Shown here piece by piece: positions 60,349 through 64,000 of a stretch of 64,000 bases of DNA. The position numbers were made by a program, and so were the translations under genes. The stretch lies in the NCBI GenBank assembly GCA_013397795.1, contig VZTJ01004286.1, forward strand, positions 3,567,138 to 3,631,137, read 5' to 3'. Each line of letters starts with the position of its first letter. Position 1 is the stretch's first letter. A model generated the notes under the pieces. It was not told where the DNA came from and made no database searches. It saw nothing but the letters and a program-made list of their open reading frames with translations. This DNA comes from Orthonyx spaldingii. Taxonomy: Eukaryota > Chordata > Aves > Passeriformes > Orthonychidae.

Positions 60349-63300
60349 CTGCAAAAAAACAGCAGAAAGGGAAAGCAAGGTAAGCACCACAATAAGCAAA
60401 GAGGCACCAACCCTGTTGGTTGAGTGTTGCAGACCAAAACCTCGAGGCCAGAGCCTGCCCAGTCACGGTGCTGGAAAGGAGCTGACTGACCATGGCAGAT
60501 CTGCTCCTTCCAGCCCCAAAGCCGTTGTGTTTTGGGCTTTGTGAGGATGAAAAGGACGACTGCTTTCAACAGCCTCTGCTGCAAAATGAGCTGTGTGATG
60601 ACTGCAGATATCACCAGCAACTTGTCTGGTGAGTTATATCAAATCCATGTACGGAGCAGACATAAAACACATCCCTGAGTGATCCTTGCAAGGGACAGAA
60701 TTCCTGTTGCACTGGGAAAGGTACTAAAGTAACTTTAATGCTTGGACTCGATTATCTTAGATGTCTTTTCCAACCTTAATGTTTCTATAATTCTAAAGCA
60801 GACGTGAGGAGATGTTACTGGTATTGCCATAGGCATCCAGCCCCCCGTTCCAACTGTCTACACAGTCCAAAAAGCTGTGAAGAGAGAAGCTTCTAGTAAC
60901 CAGTGCACCTGGTTATTCCTTGGCTTCAAATGGAAACCAAAGGGAAAATCACTCTTGGATGAAGAAACACCATGAGGAGCCAAAGCTGCTGGTGGTGGCC
61001 CCGGCCAGTGACACCTTGTCCCCTCGTACAGGTGATGCTGGGCTGTGAGAAGGAGCCCCTGGGGGAGGCAGGAGTGTGGGGGAGGGCAAAGGGGACACCC
61101 TCCCTTGGGTCCAGGAACCAGAGGAAGCGCACCCCAGCACCACGAGACTCTGCCAAAAGGAAATTCCCAAAATCCATCTGGCTGCTTTCGGTCTCAGCAG
61201 GAAATGTGAAGAGCACTAAAAAGCTCCATGAAGCAGCTCAAATAAATATTAGCAACTTCCTCGGGCCTTGTTAAACAAAACCACATGACAGCTATGTTTC
61301 CTACACTAAAAAACGATGCCTTTGCTTTTTCTCAGACTAATGTATTTTTAAAGGGTTTGCTCCCAAACTCTCAACACTTATTGCAGTGCATGGGGAGAGA
61401 GGCAGCAAATCACCTCCACAGTTCACACAATGAGTTTGTCACGGGTAGGGACAGGTGTCTGGAGCTTTGAGGGTGCTTTCCCTGCCCAGTCACACACGGA
61501 CCGTCACCCACAGTGGGTGCTGTCCCTGCCCAGTCACACACAGACCCAGCGGCAGCCAGCACATACCCGTGTCCTCCAGGAGGTGGCCGTACAGCCTCAT
61601 CCTTTCTGCCTGCACAAGCCGTGCCCACAGATATCAGCTAAATACCTAAAAATACCGAATTAAGATGCATTACCTCGGATTTGCTTTTTTTCCCCTTCAG
61701 TTTGTCCCCAAAAGCCACTCCAGAGAAGGGTGAGGAGTGGCAGTGGAGTCGCTTAACCCACACCGTGTTGCTCACTCCTCACCAGGTGACAGAAGCACTG
61801 GCAAAACACATCAAGCACAAGGTACCAGTGCCACAACCCCCTGCTTGTGGCCAATTTCTCCCATAAAAACCAGGAAAAGGAGTTTATAGGCAGTGTGATT
61901 CACCCTCCCTCCTTTTCCACACCACCCTCATCGAACCACCAGCCTGGACTGCTTGGGCTTCCCATTTCTATCTTTTGTCGAGGGGATTTCAAACTCCACT
62001 GAGTAATTTGGAGGCCAAGGGAGACATGGCAGGGTCCTGTGTCTATCTCTTCATGCAGCCAGGCAAATGTCTGGTACCACAACCCCCTCCAGATCCAGTG
62101 CTGCTGTCAGTGCCAAAGGATGCAGGGCTTCCTGGTGGGCTTCAGTGTGCTGGGGCTGAACACAGCTCATCCCATCAAAGACCAAAACACATTTAAGTGA
62201 AGGCAGCTTTTGCCTCCTGCAAATAAACCTGATGACAGTGCCACATCCAGTGAATATTTACTACAAGCAATGCTTGGTTTTCCATTTGTTAAGATAAATG
62301 TATTGAAAAGTGGATTTTTAATTCCAGAAGTATAATGGTCTCTACGAATCTGAAAGGGAAGCTGCAGTCGGGTCTGTGGAAGATAAGCCCAGTTGCTGCC
62401 TGGTTTGGGGTGAAAATAATATGTGGAATAATGATATGTGCACACTGACTGAAGAGACTTCTGCAGACCTCCCTGCTGGGGTGGAAGCAGGAGCAGGATC
62501 ACCACACAGCCGGGAAGGACTTCCACCATTCCAGAGGGACTGTGCCAAAGCTTCTGCTCTGTCCAGGACTTGCTTCTGCTCCCAGGTTTTGTGTCCCAGT
62601 CAGGTAAATGAGGCTGCTCTTCCCTGGTCAGTGGTGCACCCACACCAAGGAGCGAACAAAAACCACAGCAAAGCCTTCTCTGGTGTTTTCCCCATCCCTT
62701 CAAAGGTGTTAGGATAGACCTTTTCACCTCTCATCACAAAGTGAGGACACATGGACCGGGGCATAAAGAAAGTCTTGTTCACAAGCGCTGTGCTGGGGAG
62801 CATCGCTTCATTTGGGGAAGCCCAGGACGATGCAGCATCTTCCCTGCAGCTGTGGGACACATCCCTGAACAGGGAGCAGAGTCTGCAGCCAGTTGTCTTG
62901 TCTGCATTGGTATTTAAAAATCCTGAGATGATCCAGCTACCTATCAGAAACTCCCTGGCCAGCCTCTCTGTCCCTCAGCAGGGAGACAAGACGGGTGTTT
63001 CAAAAACTCCATGTCTTAAGTTGAGTAATGTTTCTTTATTTTGCATCTCAGAGCTAACATTCTCCAAAATGAAGGCTGAGTGACAGATTTCCAGCCCTGG
63101 CATTTTCACATTATTAGAGTACTCATTTTAATTATTATTAAAAATATTTTTAAAATTTCTGTGTGTACACAAAAAATCCACCTGCACTAACAGTTTATAC
63201 ATTAATTCGTGTTGCGGTGAGAATCTAAAATAAAACATATGGAAGTTTAAACCAAAACGATCATGCAGGTAAATTTATTCTGATTTTAAGAGCTGTCCTT

Positions 63301-64000
63301 ATTGCTTCACATGAAGAGCTTTTTTTCTCACTCTTCACACATAAAACCTCCTGGAATTACCCTGTCTGGAAAAAAGTGAGAAGCCAGCTGTTGAAATGAA
63401 CCACGTTGCCCGAATTTTGAGGCAGCAGCAGCAGCAGCCAACTGAGGGCAGGCGGTGGGGGAGTCCTGCAACCTCCAGATGGGGAACCTCACAAATTCCC
63501 CCCCAGCTCCACAGGTGCCCTCAGGGCTGCCCGTGTTTTGCAAGAACAGCACCTCTACCACGGGCAGTATTTTTTGTATTAGGAAATGCTCACATAAAAT
63601 AATAGTGGATTTTTCAATTGCAAAGCTTAAGGATTTCTGGGGCACAGTCCTGACTCTGCTGTAATTAATGAAAGGTTTCAATTTTCTGGCTATCGCTTCC
63701 CCAGCCTGTTCCATTAACCAACTTTTTCAGGTTAAACTGCACTGGTCTGGCCTTGAGATCAAGCATAGGAAGAGCTCCTGCACAGGAGAGGAACAACCAG
63801 AAGCGGATCAGCGGTGTGTGACTGCAGTTTGTGTAGGAAGAGCAAAATCGGATTCAAGTCTGGAAACACTTTCAAAGTTCAGGGGGTCCGAGGTGGGGAG
63901 AAGCTGGGGGAGGCCTGGCTCATCAGTGCTCTGTGCCTGCCCACACCGCAGGTCAGAGATCTGTGCTACCGAGCAGAAATAAAAGCTCCCAAAATGCAAA
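60349..64000 (-). other. MECOM: MECOM intron (partial) upstream of the EVI1 start exon
   Basis: No coding exon was found. I looked specifically on the minus strand for the PR-domain exon ending CYDQHNLVACQIND and did not see it. The region holds a short CR1 tail (60741-60797), a (CAG)5-like run near 63421-63437 and an AT-rich block around 63110-63280. Non-coding first exons of EVI1-type transcripts could lie here but carry no recognisable signal. Confidence 0.8.
60741..60797 (+). mobile_element. CR1 LINE 3' end fragment
   Basis: CTTGGACTCGATTATCTTAG, TCTTTTCCAACCTTAATG and TCTATAATTCTA in order match the CR1 3' tail with its degenerate ATTCTATG repeat. About 55 bases; strongly 5'-truncated. 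Confidence 0.8.

Noticed and set aside
62167..62727. 186-codon open frame, minus strand
   Set aside because: No recognisable domain; composition resembles translated non-coding DNA. Specifically checked against the missing PR-domain exon and does not match.
63421..63437. CAG repeat that might code for polyglutamine
   Set aside because: About five units only, in an intron, with no exon context.

Overview
This is vertebrate nuclear DNA, almost certainly from a bird. Coding islands are short and widely spaced, with standard GT-AG introns. The interspersed repeats I can recognise are 3' ends of CR1 LINEs of the avian type, ending in ATTCTATG-like tails, and there are no bacterial-style operons. 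I cannot name the species.

One gene can be supported: MECOM (EVI1 / PRDM3), read on the minus strand across the right-hand two thirds of the window. I placed 14 coding exons by splice sites, reading phase and protein family. They run from the last PR-domain exon, which also carries the EVI1 start codon (ATG at 60294..60292), to the stop codon at 25535..25533. Every junction keeps the frame. From that ATG the protein is 1054 residues with the 9-residue microexon, or 1045 without it. It has seven N-terminal zinc fingers, a long Ser/Pro/acidic middle with two CtBP-binding motifs (PFDLT, PLDLS), three C-terminal fingers, an acidic stretch and a conserved tail. The earlier exons of the long PRDM3 form lie beyond the right edge of the window. 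The 3'UTR is about 1.5 kb and probably ends near 23990, after an AATAAA at 24014..24009 and a T/GT-rich tract.

Positions 1 to about 23990 lie downstream of MECOM and show no recognisable gene. They hold CR1 fragments (about 1100-1297, 14474-14533, 19366-19640), a small minisatellite (5943-6057), a G-rich run (21329-21348) and a strong isolated CpG island (about 13700-14110) that may be an unannotated promoter. There is also a perfect 15-base palindrome (20463-20477) matching a K50 homeodomain dimer site. The introns hold a few more CR1 pieces and AT-rich blocks that look like candidate regulatory elements, but conservation cannot be judged from one sequence.

I found no previously undescribed system. 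The points most worth a second look concern MECOM isoform control (the microexon, a NAGNAG acceptor in finger 4, a GTT repeat in the acceptor of the largest exon, non-consensus donors), candidate miRNA sites in the 3'UTR, and the orphan CpG island.
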